From positions 419,133 through 483,132 of the forward strand of contig NZ_FNTA01000002.1 of NCBI RefSeq assembly GCF_900105055.1: a DNA stretch of 64,000 nt, written 5' to 3'. Made by a program: the position numbers and the translations under genes. This document shows positions 1 to 11,168 of the stretch, one piece after another. This stretch comes from Amycolatopsis lurida. Lineage in GTDB: Bacteria > Actinomycetota > Actinomycetes > Mycobacteriales > Pseudonocardiaceae. The notes beneath the pieces are model-generated. The model searched no databases. It was not told where the DNA came from and worked only from the letters and a program-made list of their open reading frames with translations. How positions within the stretch are numbered: position 1 is the stretch's first letter; each line of letters starts with the position of its first letter.

Positions 1-1
1 C

Positions 2-166
2 CGCGAGATGCCGAAGTTCGCCGGCCTGCCGATCATCACGGTGACCGCGAAAGCGATGGAAGGGGACCGGGAGAAGAGTTTCGCCGCCGGGGCGAGCGAT
101 TACGTCACCAAACCCGTGAACGCGGAGGAACTGCTGGCGTGCATGGAACGCTGGCTCGCGGATTGA
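2..166 (+). CDS. C-terminal end of a receiver (REC) domain protein, truncated by window edge
   Basis: The window opens inside this gene; 54 residues and the stop codon remain. The remnant reads as the last strands and helices of a CheY-like receiver, including the switch region (IITVTAKAM) and the conserved lysine in DYVTKPV. The sequence style, ending in ELLACMERWL, resembles the terminal receiver of large hybrid sensor kinases of actinobacteria, so the missing upstream part is probably a multidomain histidine kinase; that part is inference. It ends 9 bases before a convergent lone receiver gene, so the two may belong to one signalling set. Confidence 0.8.
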   Translation, partial: REMPKFAGLPIITVTAKAMEGDREKSFAAGASDYVTKPVNAEELLACMERWLAD

Positions 167-174
167 GCGGCGGG

Positions 175-579
175 CTACTCGGTCCCGTTGGCGCTGTTCG
201 CGCAGACGCGGCGGATGGCCGCGACGATCTCCGTGTTGGGGCTGCCCTTCACGAGGTATTCGGTGACGCCCGCGGACGCCATTTGGGCGATGGACCGCGT
301 GTCGCTGTGCGCGGAGAACGCCATCAGCCGCGTATGAGGCACCCGGCGCCGGATCTCGCGCGCCATCCACGCGCCGCCTCCGCCGGGGATCCGCACGTCC
401 AGCAGGGCGACCTCCGGGGCCAGCAGTTCCGCGAGCGCGACCGCTTCACCGGCGTCGAGCGCGACGGCGACCACCTCGATATCCGGTTCGGATTCCAGGA
501 GGGCGCGCAGGGCGTCGCCGATGACCGGGTTGTCGTCCGCGACGAGCACCCGGAGTCTGGGGGGCGGCGTTCGATTCAT
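175..579 (-). CDS. Single-domain response regulator (receiver only)
   Basis: 134 residues that consist of one receiver domain and nothing else. Visible landmarks are the acidic pair in VADDN (residues 10-11), the phospho-acceptor aspartate D61 in LLDVR, the switch threonine/serine region (MAFSAHSD) and the conserved lysine K111 in YLVKG. There is no DNA-binding domain, so it must act by protein contact or as a phosphate carrier. It is downstream of, and on the same strand as, an ANTAR gene 71 bases away. A longer reading frame extends upstream through the ANTAR gene, but the receiver fold starts at this ATG. Confidence 0.8.
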   Translation of the reverse strand: MNRTPPPRLRVLVADDNPVIGDALRALLESEPDIEVVAVALDAGEAVALAELLAPEVALLDVRIPGGGGAWMAREIRRRVPHTRLMAFSAHSDTRSIAQMASAGVTEYLVKGSPNTEIVAAIRRVCANSANGTE

Positions 580-650
580 CACCCGGTCCGAGCCCGCGCG
601 GTCTGCGGCTCCGGTGGTGGTCGCGGGCCCCCCGCCGAACTTGGCGTGAC

Positions 651-956
651 TCAGCAAGAGATCCGGCGGTCGCCTTCGCTGGGCTGCTCGATGAGTGTCC
701 TGGCGACGTCGTGGATCTTCATGTTGTTGTTGCGGCAGAACGAACGAAGCAGTTCGAACGCTGCGTCGATGTCGATCTGGTAACGCTCGGCGAGGATACC
801 CTTCGCCTGTTCGATGGGCAGCCGGTGGTCGAGCGCGTACTGGAGTTGCTCGGCGCGGGCCCGGTAGAAGCGGATGCGGTCGCGCATGGCCACGAGGTCG
901 TCGGCCGGGTCGGAAGATCCGGCCGAGGGGGCCGGCGAAAGCGTGGTCTCGGACAT
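651..956 (-). CDS. ANTAR-domain RNA-binding antiterminator protein
   Basis: 101 residues. A short acidic N-terminus and a helical linker (residues 20-42) lead into an ANTAR domain (about 43-95) with the typical LPIEQAKGILAERYQID motif. ANTAR proteins bind two-hairpin RNA targets and prevent premature transcription termination. This one has no GAF or PAS sensor of its own, so its control may come from a partner such as the adjacent lone receiver (inference). No clear ribosome-binding site precedes the ATG; the start was chosen as the first methionine before the conserved region. Confidence 0.8.
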   Translation of the reverse strand: MSETTLSPAPSAGSSDPADDLVAMRDRIRFYRARAEQLQYALDHRLPIEQAKGILAERYQIDIDAAFELLRSFCRNNNMKIHDVARTLIEQPSEGDRRISC

Positions 957-1065
957 GAGGTGATCGTCGCAGCGGCCGGGCTGCTCCGGAAGAACAGAAC
1001 GTCCTGACTCGAATGATGCAAATGAACCTGGTCCGGTCGGCGGCAGCCACTCGAACGGGCGCGGA

Positions 1066-1084
1066 ACAGGGCCCTTTGGCCTGT
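1066..1084. promoter_or_regulatory. Candidate DevR/DosR-type palindrome upstream of devR
   Basis: Imperfect palindrome with core AGGGCCCTTTGGCCT, 62 bases before the devR ATG. It matches the element at 4973-4991 at 14 of 19 positions, beginning with the same ACAGGG. It matches the published mycobacterial DosR box only partly, so the assignment rests mainly on recurrence within this module. Confidence 0.4.
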
Positions 1085-1145
1085 CGCAGTGACCGGCCGT
1101 GCGCCGTACGCTACTCATCCGAGGGGGGAAACCGTGGAGGTCGGA

Positions 1146-1778
1146 ATGCTCCGGGTGTTTCTGGTCGACGATCACGAGGTGGTCCGTCGAGGGGTCGCGG
1201 ACATGCTCGAGGAGGACGCCGACCTGTGCGTCGTCGGGCAGGCCGCCACGTTTTCCCAGGCGCTGGCGAGGATTCCGGCTCTGCGGCCGGATGTCGCCGT
1301 GCTCGACGTGCGGCTGCCGGACGGCAACGGCGTCGAACTCGCCAGGGAACTGCGCTCCAAGGTGCCCGAGCTGAAATGCCTGATGCTCACCTCCTACACC
1401 GACGAGCAGGCGATGCTGGACGCGATCATGGCGGGGGCGAGCGGATACGTCATCAAGGACATCCGGGGGATGGACCTGGTGGCGGCGGTCAAGGACGTCG
1501 GCCTCGGCCGATCGTTGCTGGACACGCGGGCCGCCGCGACGCTGATGGCGAAGTTCCGCGACGACACCGCCAAGAAAGGGCCGCTCGCCGGGCTTTCCGA
1601 CCAGGAACGCACCCTGCTCGAACTGATCGGCGAGGGACTGACCAACCGGCAGATCGCCGAGCGGATGTTCCTCGCGGAGAAGACCGTGAAGAACTACGTG
1701 TCCCGGCTGCTGACGAAACTCGGGATGCAGCGGCGGACGCAGGCGGCCGTGCTGGCCACGGAACTGCGGCGGCAGTGA
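1146..1778 (+). CDS. devR: DevR/DosR-like response regulator (NarL/FixJ family)
   Basis: 210 residues: receiver domain (1-120) and a LuxR-type helix-turn-helix (about 148-205). With this ATG the numbering coincides with mycobacterial DevR: phospho-acceptor D54, switch T82, K104, and the DNA-contact set K179, K182, N183 in [18 protein letters not shown] lies 5 bases before the ATG; a GTG at 1134 with its own purine tract is an alternative start. In mycobacteria DevR switches on dormancy genes under hypoxia, NO or CO. The surrounding Acg-type nitroreductases, DUF1876 protein and DevS-like kinase are the same families as that regulon, which supports orthologous function. Confidence 0.9.
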   Translation: MLRVFLVDDHEVVRRGVADMLEEDADLCVVGQAATFSQALARIPALRPDVAVLDVRLPDGNGVELARELRSKVPELKCLMLTSYTDEQAMLDAIMAGASGYVIKDIRGMDLVAAVKDVGLGRSLLDTRAAATLMAKFRDDTAKKGPLAGLSDQERTLLELIGEGLTNRQIAERMFLAEKTVKNYVSRLLTKLGMQRRTQAAVLATELRRQ

Positions 1779-1793
1779 AGGATTCGGCCCGGC

Positions 1794-4641
<2,848 letters not shown>

Positions 4642-4647
4642 CCGCGG

Positions 4648-4944
4648 TCAGTTCGTCGACTGGGCGGTGAGGATCCCGTCCACTTCGACCGAGCGGGCGA
4701 CGTCGGAGGCGACGGTCTCCAGCAGTTCGGCGGTGAGGTCGGAAAGCGCCCGGGTCACCGCGAGATAGGAGCCGATCTGGGAGGCCGAACCGTTTCTCAG
4801 CCCGGCCTCCGCGATTCCGACACCGACGAACTCGCCACCGTCTTCGAGCCGGAGCAACGCTTCCGCGCGCACCCGGTACGGCTCGTGCTGCAGGGAAACG
4901 TCGATCGTCCACTTGTCCGTCATCGTCGGCTCCGTTCCGGTCAT
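4648..4944 (-). CDS. DUF1876 (Rv1738-like) dormancy-associated protein
   Basis: About 98 residues; the conserved part begins MTDKWTIDVS and continues with RVRAEALLRL, GVGIAEAGL and VTRALSDLTAELL. This is the small alpha/beta dsRBFUS/DUF1876 family of Rv1738 and Rv2632c; Rv1738 is strongly induced with the DosR regulon and is structurally like ribosome hibernation factors. GGGAG lies 5 bases before the chosen ATG at 4944. A second ATG at 4923, with GGAG 6 bases upstream, would give 91 residues and starts right at the conserved region. It is divergent from the second nitroreductase, with two candidate DevR sites between them. Confidence 0.8.
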   Translation of the reverse strand: MTGTEPTMTDKWTIDVSLQHEPYRVRAEALLRLEDGGEFVGVGIAEAGLRNGSASQIGSYLAVTRALSDLTAELLETVASDVARSVEVDGILTAQSTN

Positions 4945-4972
4945 CGAGACTCCCATCACCGCCGTTCGTGGC

Positions 4973-4992
4973 ACAGGGTCCTTGGTCCTCGC
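4973..4992. promoter_or_regulatory. Candidate DevR-type site 1 in the DUF1876 / nitroreductase divergent region
   Basis: Palindromic AGGGTCCTTGGTCCT, related to the element upstream of devR. It matches 11 of 20 positions of the mycobacterial DosR box. It lies 28 bases before the DUF1876 start. Confidence 0.4.
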
Positions 4993-5000
4993 TCCCGGAA

Positions 5001-5020
5001 TCGGGGGCGAAAGTCCTCGG
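5001..5020. promoter_or_regulatory. Candidate DevR-type site 2 in the DUF1876 / nitroreductase divergent region
   Basis: TCGGGGGCGAAAGTCCTCGG matches 14 of 20 positions of TTSGGGACTWWAGTCCCSAA, including the GGG, the AA centre and the full AGTCC half. It is the best match in the window. Paired sites are usual in DosR promoters, and this one lies 25 bases from site 1 (start to start 28). Confidence 0.5.
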
Positions 5021-5101
5021 AATTCGTGACCGGCGGCCGTTGCGGTCGCCGGGTACCCCGGCCGAAGGTGGACCAACCCTCGTCTTCGGAGAGAGACCAC
5101 G

Positions 5102-6058
5102 ATGAGAATCCCGTTGCCGACTCACGTAGATCAGGCGGTGGCGGCCGCCGTCCGCGCGCCGTCCCCGCTCAACACCCAGCCGTGGCGGTTCGTCGTCGAC
5201 CGGGACCGGATCGAGGTGTGGCTCGACCGCGGCAGGGTGCTCCGGATCGCCGACCCGGACGGCCGAGAGGCGCGGCTGTCGTGCGGCGCGGCGATGTTCA
5301 ACCTGATGATTTCGTTGCGGGCCAACGGCAAGACCCTTTCGCTGCGGGTGGTGCCGAAACCGGACGAACCCGATCTGCTCGCCGAACTCGAGATCGATGG
5401 CGACCGGTTCTCCTCGCCGGAGGAGCGAAGGCTGGCCGAAGTCGTCTTCCGGCGGCACACGAACCGCCGTCCTTTCCTGGACCGGCCGGTGCCCGTGTGG
5501 GCGCGGACGACGTTGCGGGCGGCCGCGCTCGTGGAGGGCGGGCTGCTGGAGCTGTTCGGGCGTGGTGACCGGGCGAACGCGATCGCGCGCGTGCTGCACC
5601 GGGCCGAGGCCGCGCAGGCGCGCAACGGCGCGTTCCAGGCGGAGGTCGCGTTGTGGACCAGGCGGACGGCGAACGCGCCGGACGGCGTGCAGGCACCGAC
5701 CGGACCACCGCCCGCGCACCGTATTCCCGCGCAGGAGTCCTTCGTCACCGCCGAGCCCGAGGGCGGTGAGCCGGTGCTCGGCGCGGTGCTGACCGCGGAC
5801 GGCGGGCCCGCCGCGGATCTCCGGGCGGGCATGGTGCTGCAGCGGGTCCTGCTGACGGCGACGGCCGCCGGCCTCGCGACGTCGTTCGTCGGCAGGCCGT
5901 TCGAAACCCCGGAGACCCGGGCCGCGATGGACCGGATCTTCGCCGATCTCGGCCGGCCGCACACGGTGTTGCGCTTCGGGTACGGCCGCCCGGTGCCGAT
6001 GACGGCCCGCCGCCAGGTCGGCGAAGTGCTGCTCCGGCGGTCCGAGGCGAGCCTCTGA
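5102..6058 (+). CDS. Acg-family NAD(P)H nitroreductase-like protein, second copy
   Basis: 318 residues of the same family as the 1794-2768 gene: VRAPSPLNTQPWRF near residue 20, RRHTNRRPFLDRP near 120 and the final PHTVLRFGYGRPVP segment. A purine-rich GGAGAGAGA stretch precedes the ATG. Two divergent but related copies around one DevR/DevS pair parallels mycobacteria, where several Acg-type proteins belong to one dormancy regulon. The promoter region shared with the DUF1876 gene carries two candidate DevR boxes, so co-induction is expected. Substrate is unknown. Confidence 0.85.
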   Translation: MRIPLPTHVDQAVAAAVRAPSPLNTQPWRFVVDRDRIEVWLDRGRVLRIADPDGREARLSCGAAMFNLMISLRANGKTLSLRVVPKPDEPDLLAELEIDGDRFSSPEERRLAEVVFRRHTNRRPFLDRPVPVWARTTLRAAALVEGGLLELFGRGDRANAIARVLHRAEAAQARNGAFQAEVALWTRRTANAPDGVQAPTGPPPAHRIPAQESFVTAEPEGGEPVLGAVLTADGGPAADLRAGMVLQRVLLTATAAGLATSFVGRPFETPETRAAMDRIFADLGRPHTVLRFGYGRPVPMTARRQVGEVLLRRSEASL

Positions 6059-6136
6059 CCTGGGATCATCTCGTCGACATCCACGTTTCGGGCCGCCGCC
6101 ATCTGTCCGTCACCCTGGACGGGTTCGGTTCTCCCC

Positions 6137-7096
6137 ATGAAGATCATGCGAAAATCCTTGGCGGCGCTGGCCGTCGTGGGCCTGTCGGTCGCGGCGTCCG
6201 CGCCGGCGGTGGCGGACACGGGCGCACGCGATCGCGGGTCGATCGTCATCACCGAGCAGGCGTCCAAGCGGATCCTGGTCCTGCCCGCCGACCGGGCCTC
6301 TTGGCAGAACCGGAACGTGAGCTGGGCGTGGGCGCCGAACGCCGCCAACGGGCTGGCGGACCTGGTGGGTTCGTGGAGCAACCCGAGCGACGCGAAGCTC
6401 GCCGAGCGAGGTGGCGAGAAGTACCTGCTGACGTCGGCGTCGGGCGGTTTCGCCGCCGTCGTGCCGTATCCGGCGGGCGACCGGGCGTACTGGGCCGCGA
6501 ACGTGGGCGGGCCCGCCAACCCGCACAGCATCGAACTGCTGCCGGACGGGAACGTCGCGGTGGCGGCCAGCACCGGTGGCTGGGTGCGGGTCTACACCGC
6601 TTCGCAAGGGCAGCGTTCGACGACGTACACGGAGTACCGGCTGGTGGGGGCGCACGGCGTGGTGTGGGACGGCGGGCGGAACGTGTTGTGGGCGCTGGGC
6701 ACCGACGCGCTCGTCGCGTTGAACGTCGGCGGCTCGCCCGCCGCGCCGGTGCTCACCGAGCAGCGGTCCGTGGCGGTGCCGAGCAAGGGCGGGCACGACC
6801 TTCAGCCGGTCCCGGGTCGGCCGGATCTGCTGTGGGTGACCACGGAAGCGGGGGTGTACCGGTTCTCGAAGACGAGTGGCGGGTTCAGCCGGCGCTACGC
6901 GGGCGCGCGGGAGATCGACCGGCCGCATGTGAAGAGTGTGTCGACGAACCCGCGGACCGGGCAGATCCTGACCGCCTCGGTGCAGGAAGGTCACCTGTGC
7001 ACGTGGTGCACGGACACCGTCCGGCTGGCCTTTCCACGCGCCGAGCTGGCGCTGCACGGCGCGTGGATCTACAAGGCCCGCTGGTGGATCGGTTGA
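6137..7096 (+). CDS. Secreted beta-propeller-like protein (DUF6528 type)
   Basis: 319 residues. A Sec signal peptide (basic MKIMRK, hydrophobic core, cleavage after APAVA near residue 26) is followed by repeated short beta-blade-like segments (SIELLPDGNVAVAAS, HGVVWDGGRNVLWALG, HDLQPVPGRPDLLWV) typical of propeller folds. It ends LHGAWIYKARWW. No catalytic signature is apparent and the function is unknown. No strong ribosome-binding site is visible before the ATG. A long perfect hairpin lies 12 bases after the stop codon. Confidence 0.7.
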   Translation: MKIMRKSLAALAVVGLSVAASAPAVADTGARDRGSIVITEQASKRILVLPADRASWQNRNVSWAWAPNAANGLADLVGSWSNPSDAKLAERGGEKYLLTSASGGFAAVVPYPAGDRAYWAANVGGPANPHSIELLPDGNVAVAASTGGWVRVYTASQGQRSTTYTEYRLVGAHGVVWDGGRNVLWALGTDALVALNVGGSPAAPVLTEQRSVAVPSKGGHDLQPVPGRPDLLWVTTEAGVYRFSKTSGGFSRRYAGAREIDRPHVKSVSTNPRTGQILTASVQEGHLCTWCTDTVRLAFPRAELALHGAWIYKARWWIG

Positions 7097-7107
7097 GCTG
7101 AACTTCC

Positions 7108-7153
7108 GTGTCGGTACCGGCCGTTCGGGGGGCTGCCCGGCCGGTACCGACAC
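7108..7153. terminator. Perfect 16-bp hairpin, likely terminator
   Basis: GTGTCGGTACCGGCCG pairs exactly with CGGCCGGTACCGACAC across a 14-base loop. There is no T-run, as is common for actinobacterial terminators. It lies between the DUF6528 gene and the convergent hydrolase gene. Confidence 0.7.
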
Positions 7154-7264
7154 ACCAGAGAAGAGGGGAACCCGGCGCGAGAATGACGCGCGACCGCGTC
7201 TTTCACCTGACCGAGTGAATCGGTCCGTTCGTCGGGCGGTGTTGACCCATTCGGGGTATACGCC

Positions 7265-8254
7265 TCACCCGAGAAAGGTCCGTAGCTCGTCGATGACCGT
7301 CCGCGGCTGCTCCTCCGCGACGAAGTGCCCGGAACCGGAGACCTTCCGCACCCGGACGTCGACCGCCTTCGACGGAAGGACCGCGGCGAGATAGTCGTAG
7401 TTGAACTCCGAGCCCAGCCCCAGCATCGGGGCGGTGATCTTCGCGTAGGCCTTCTGATCCTCGATGTCCGTGCCGAACGCCTGGTACCAGCCGTTCCCCG
7501 CGCGGATCGCGTCCGGGCGGTCGTACGCGGCGGCGTAGATCGCCCGGTCCCTGGCCCCGATCGAGGCCGGATCGGCCGCGAGATGGTCGAACATCCAGTC
7601 GACGAGAAAGCGCGACCGGCCGGTCAGCAGCTGTTCGGGCAGGGCCGCGACCTGGTTGAAGGCGAACCACCAGACGTTCACCGGTTGCCCGGGCGGAGCC
7701 AGCATGGGGAGCTGGTACAGGCTTTCGTCCGGGTGTGAGACGTCCATGAGCGTGACGGTCTTCGTGGCTTCGGGGTGGTTGGCGGCGAAGGCGAACGCGA
7801 CCATGGCGCCGATGTCGTGCCCGGCGATATGCGCCTGCCGGAGGCCCAGCGTGCGCAGGAGTTCGAAGATGTCGCGGGCCATCGTCTTCTTGTCGTATCC
7901 GCCTTGCGGTTTGCCCGAGCCGCCCATGCCCCGCAGGTCGACGGCGATGACGCGGTACCGCTTCGCCAGCTCCGGCATGACCTTGCGGTACTGCCACCAC
8001 GTCTCCGGCCAGCCCGGCAGCAGGATCAGCGGCTCGCCCCGGCCACCGGCGACGTAGTGCAGCCGGGTCCCGTTGACGTGGGCGTATTCGCTGCGGAAAC
8101 CGCCGGAGAGGGACCGGGCGAGTGCCGCGTCGTCGGGAGCGCCGGACTGGGCGGCCTCGGCGATGCCACCCGAGGCCACCAGCGCGGCCGCGGCCCCCGC
8201 CCCGAGGGTGAGCATGGACCGGCGGTTGAGGAAGGAACGGCTGTCTTCGGTCAT
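7265..8254 (-). CDS. Tat-exported alpha/beta hydrolase (epoxide hydrolase-like)
   Basis: 329 residues. A twin-arginine signal (FLNRRSMLTLGAG, residues 9-20) and an alanine-rich core with a cleavage region near AEAAQ predict export of the folded enzyme. The alpha/beta hydrolase core shows LLPGWPETWW (oxyanion region, 79-88), nucleophile D147 in AGHDIGAM, and the catalytic histidine H310 in GSGHFVAEEQP. An aspartate nucleophile is typical of epoxide hydrolases and haloalkane dehalogenases. The natural substrate cannot be read from the sequence. The gene is followed by a bidirectional hairpin. Confidence 0.85.
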   Translation of the reverse strand: MTEDSRSFLNRRSMLTLGAGAAAALVASGGIAEAAQSGAPDDAALARSLSGGFRSEYAHVNGTRLHYVAGGRGEPLILLPGWPETWWQYRKVMPELAKRYRVIAVDLRGMGGSGKPQGGYDKKTMARDIFELLRTLGLRQAHIAGHDIGAMVAFAFAANHPEATKTVTLMDVSHPDESLYQLPMLAPPGQPVNVWWFAFNQVAALPEQLLTGRSRFLVDWMFDHLAADPASIGARDRAIYAAAYDRPDAIRAGNGWYQAFGTDIEDQKAYAKITAPMLGLGSEFNYDYLAAVLPSKAVDVRVRKVSGSGHFVAEEQPRTVIDELRTFLG

Positions 8255-8318
8255 GTCCTCATCGTTGCCGGACCGAGGTGCCGGCCGTGAGCGGTGTTTT
8301 CGCCAACCGAGGTTCGTT

Positions 8319-9296
8319 TCAGGACAGGATGGGTTCGGGCACGCCCAGCCTGGTCCCGAACGTCTCCCGGTAGGACACCGGCGTGACCCCGACCTGCCGC
8401 CGGAAATGCGGGCGGAGCGCGGCGGACGAGGAGAACCCGCAATACCTGGCGATCTCGTCGACCGGGAGATCGGTCGATTCGAGCAGTTGCTGCGCGCGGA
8501 TGACGCGCTGGTGGGTCAGCCAGGTGCCGGGCGCGGCACCGGTGATCTCGCGGAACCGGCGATCGTAGTTGCGCCTGCTCATATGCGCCCGCCTGGCGAG
8601 TTCGTCGACCGGGAGCGCCGTGTCCAGCCGGGTCAGCGCCCAGGCCATCGTCTCCGACACCGGGTCGCCGTCGTCGAGGTCCGGCATCGGCGACTCGATG
8701 TACTGAGCCTGCCCGCCGGGCCGGTGCGGCGGGACGACCATGCCCTTCGCCAGCCGGTTCGCCACCTCCGCGCCGCACCACGAGCGGATCAGATGCAGGC
8801 CGAGATCCATGCCCGCCGCGCCGCCGCCCGAGGTCAGGATGTCGCCGTCGTCGATGTAGAGCACCGATTCGTCGAGACGTACGGCCGGGAACCGGGCCGC
8901 GAGCAGCGGTGCCATCGCCCAGTGCGTGGTCGCGGGGCGCCCGTCGAGCAGCCCGGCGGCGGCCAGGACGAAGGCGCCGCTGCACAGTCCGGCCACCCGG
9001 GCTCCCCGGTCGTGGGCCGCGCGGAGCGCCTCCAGAGCGGCTTCCGGCGGATCCTCCATCGGCGACCGCCAGTTCGGTACCAGCACCAGATCCGCGTCCC
9101 GGACCGCGCCGAGGTCTTCGGGGACCGGCACGGTCAGCCCGCCGCCTCGCAGCGCGGTCCCCGGTTCGCCGCCGACGACCCTGAGGTCGAGGTCGGGCAG
9201 CTCCCCGAAGGCCGAAGCCATCTCGAACACGCCGAACGCGAAGGACATCGCGCCGAGCGACGCCCCGTTGAAGACCACCACGGCCAGCCGTCTCAT
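8319..9296 (-). CDS. GlxA-type transcriptional regulator (DJ-1/PfpI domain plus AraC HTH)
   Basis: 325 residues. The N-terminal DJ-1/PfpI-like domain (about 1-170) carries the nucleophile-elbow cysteine in VAGLCSGAFVLAAAG; the AraC-type double helix-turn-helix occupies about 215-310 (LARRAHMSRRNYDRRFREITG and IARYCGFSSSAALRPHFRR). Family members often control neighbouring catabolic genes; the adjacent hydrolase on the same strand, 64 bases downstream, is a candidate target. A TACAAT box ends 6 bases before the ATG and no Shine-Dalgarno is present, so the transcript is probably leaderless. Confidence 0.85.
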   Translation of the reverse strand: MRRLAVVVFNGASLGAMSFAFGVFEMASAFGELPDLDLRVVGGEPGTALRGGGLTVPVPEDLGAVRDADLVLVPNWRSPMEDPPEAALEALRAAHDRGARVAGLCSGAFVLAAAGLLDGRPATTHWAMAPLLAARFPAVRLDESVLYIDDGDILTSGGGAAGMDLGLHLIRSWCGAEVANRLAKGMVVPPHRPGGQAQYIESPMPDLDDGDPVSETMAWALTRLDTALPVDELARRAHMSRRNYDRRFREITGAAPGTWLTHQRVIRAQQLLESTDLPVDEIARYCGFSSSAALRPHFRRQVGVTPVSYRETFGTRLGVPEPILS

Positions 9297-9329
9297 GGGC
9301 GGATTGTAGGGATTCTTGAGCGGTGAAGA

Positions 9330-9379
9330 GTGTCCATGAGGGATTTTGGACGTTCAATGTCCTAATCCTTCATGGACAC
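9330..9379. repeat. Nested inverted repeat upstream of the GlxA-type gene
   Basis: GTGTCCATGAGGGATT (9330-9345) pairs with AATCCTTCATGGACAC (9364-9379) at 15 of 16 positions, and an inner GGAC/GTCC pair lies in the loop. It could be an operator or a transcription-blocking hairpin; its role is unknown. Confidence 0.6.
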
Positions 9380-9431
9380 CCCTGCGCCGTCCCCACCACT
9401 TTCGAGACTGACCGGCTTCTCAGGTGACTAA

Positions 9432-9580
9432 ACGGACGACACGCGTGATCAGACGGACGACACGCGTGATCAGACGGACGACACGCCCGTGGCCAGGGCT
9501 CCGCCGTGAGCCGTCCATCCAATCACGCGTGTCGTCCGTCCAATCACGCGTGTCGTCCATCCAGACACGCGTGATCGACT
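9432..9580. repeat. 21-bp-period palindromic intergenic repeat, locus 1
   Basis: Units of the form ACGGACGACACGCGTGATCAG start at 9432, 9453 and 9474 (third partial). The inverted unit CCAATCACGCGTGTCGTCCGT starts at 9519 and recurs at 9540, followed by a degenerate unit. All spacings are 21 bases. The core ACACGCGTGAT is shared with a second array at 42829-42960. The rest of 9297-9637 shows no gene. Confidence 0.8.
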
Positions 9581-9637
9581 GTCCGAAGGGGACGGTAGAT
9601 TCCTCGCGCACAGGTTGCTCGGGGGAAGGAAGCGTCG

Positions 9638-10243
9638 ATGTCGTACCCACAAGGGCCGCAGTGGCAGCAGGCCCAGCCCCAGCACCAATACCCGCAACAG
9701 CAGTATCCCCAGCAGCAGTACTCGCAGCAGGGCTACCCTCCGCCGGGTTACGGCGGGCCTCAGTACCCGGGACCGCAGCCGCCGAAAAAGGGCAACGGCC
9801 TGCTGATCGGGATGATCGCCGGCGGTGGCGCGCTCGTGGTGGTCGTCTTCGTGATCCTCGCGTTCGTCGCGCCCGGTTTCCTGCTGAGCGACAGCAAGTC
9901 CTCGAACTCGGCGAGCGGGTCGGAGGCTCCGCTGCACCTCAATTGGGGCTCGGTGCTGGCGGGCAAGTTCATCCTCGCGGTGTTCGGTGACGAGCCCGAG
10001 AAGGCCGCCGAGTCGGCCTGCGCGGACGCCAAGGACAAGGTCCGCAAGGCGGTGAAGGAATACGGCGCCCGCAACGCGTCGCTCACCGCGCAAGAACCGC
10101 GCGCGGCGGGTCCGGATCTGATCGTGGTGACGATGACCGGCACCCTGGACTCCAGCGAGAGCTTCACCGGGACGATGGAGGTGCGGCGGGAGGCAGGCGA
10201 CAAGTACTGCATCTCGTCGATCTCGCCCGTGCCCGCGGGCTGA
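9638..10243 (+). CDS. Single-pass membrane protein with Q/P/Y-rich N-terminus
   Basis: 201 residues. The first 50 are a low-complexity cytoplasmic tail rich in Gln, Pro, Tyr and Gly (repeats of YPQQQ), then a lysine pair, one transmembrane helix (about 54-80, GLLIGMIAGGGALVVVVFVIL), and an extracellular domain of about 120 residues with a cysteine near 127 and another near 190 that could pair. The architecture is common among actinobacterial hypothetical membrane proteins. The function is unknown. A GGAAGGAAG tract precedes the ATG. The stop codon lies next to the end of a convergent regulator gene. Confidence 0.75.
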   Translation: MSYPQGPQWQQAQPQHQYPQQQYPQQQYSQQGYPPPGYGGPQYPGPQPPKKGNGLLIGMIAGGGALVVVVFVILAFVAPGFLLSDSKSSNSASGSEAPLHLNWGSVLAGKFILAVFGDEPEKAAESACADAKDKVRKAVKEYGARNASLTAQEPRAAGPDLIVVTMTGTLDSSESFTGTMEVRREAGDKYCISSISPVPAG

Positions 10244-10244
10244 G

Positions 10245-11060
10245 TCAGGGAAGCAGGCCCATCCGCCGCGCGTGCGTGACCGCCTGCAACCGGGACGTCG
10301 CGTCGAGCTTGCGCATCGCGTCCCGCAGGTAACTCTTGACCGTCTCCGCGGTCAGCCCGAGCCGGTGCGCGATCTCGGCGTTCGTCAGGCCGAGTGCGAC
10401 GAGCGCGACGGTGTCCAGTTCCCTGGGCGCCAGGCGCACCACCGGGGAAGCGGTGCCGGTGAGGTTGTCGCACACCGCGTCGAGGCGGTCACGGAGAACG
10501 TTGTCGGTGATCTGGCCGGAGAGCGCCCGGAGCTCGCCGTAGACCTCTCGCAGCCGTTCGCGCGGCGCGGCCTCCTCGCGGTGTTCCGCCAGGGGCTGGG
10601 CCTCCGCCAGCCGCTTCTCGATCTCGTCCTCGACGGCCAACGTCTGTTCGAGATCGCGCGCGGCGTGCAGGGCGGCGGTGATCGTCCGGTCGGAGAGAGT
10701 GGCCTCGTCGCGCAGGCCGCCGTAGAGGACGGCGCGGACACGGCGGCGCACGACGACGGGGATCGCGACCACCGAGTGGATGCCCTCGTCGCGGACCGGC
10801 TCGTCGTAGTCGTGACTGATCGTGGTGGCGCTGTGATAGTCGTTGGCGACCACCGGCCGGGTCAGCGCGAGCGCCTTGCCGCCGAGTCCGCGGCCCGCGC
10901 GGACGGACAGGCCGTTCAACGCGGTGCCGCGGTTGCCCAGGAACGCGGTCAGCCGCATCCGCGGTGACGTGCCGGCGACCCCGGCGAACCCGACCGGCAG
11001 GCCGGTGTCGCGGCGCAGGTCCGAGACCGCGCCGAGGAGCTGGGCGTCGTCGACCGGCAT
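10245..11060 (-). CDS. LuxR-family regulator with N-terminal GAF-like sensor
   Basis: 271 residues: a GAF-like domain (about 10-145, with GRGLGGKAL and IHSVVAIPVVV), a charged helical linker (145-205) and a LuxR-type helix-turn-helix (208-265: LTNAEIAHRLGLTAETVKSYLRDAMRKL). There is no receiver domain, so the signal is probably a small ligand. AGGAGG lies 8 bases before the ATG. It is divergent from the acyl-CoA synthetase at 11169, with 108 bases between starts. GAF-LuxR genes beside fatty acid or aromatic acid ligases are common, so it may control that ligase (inference). Confidence 0.8.
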   Translation of the reverse strand: MPVDDAQLLGAVSDLRRDTGLPVGFAGVAGTSPRMRLTAFLGNRGTALNGLSVRAGRGLGGKALALTRPVVANDYHSATTISHDYDEPVRDEGIHSVVAIPVVVRRRVRAVLYGGLRDEATLSDRTITAALHAARDLEQTLAVEDEIEKRLAEAQPLAEHREEAAPRERLREVYGELRALSGQITDNVLRDRLDAVCDNLTGTASPVVRLAPRELDTVALVALGLTNAEIAHRLGLTAETVKSYLRDAMRKLDATSRLQAVTHARRMGLLP

Positions 11061-11168
11061 CGGCTCACCCTCCTTGGTGATCCCCCTGGATCGGGGGTGG
11101 TGGACGGATCGGGTCCGCCCGCACGATTTCCGGAACTGTACGCCTTCGCCAACGTCCCGGGAGAAACG

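Noticed and set aside
9432..9580. Regular 21-bp repeats as a CRISPR array
   Set aside because: Units follow each other without unique spacers, orientation flips midway, and no cas gene is near.
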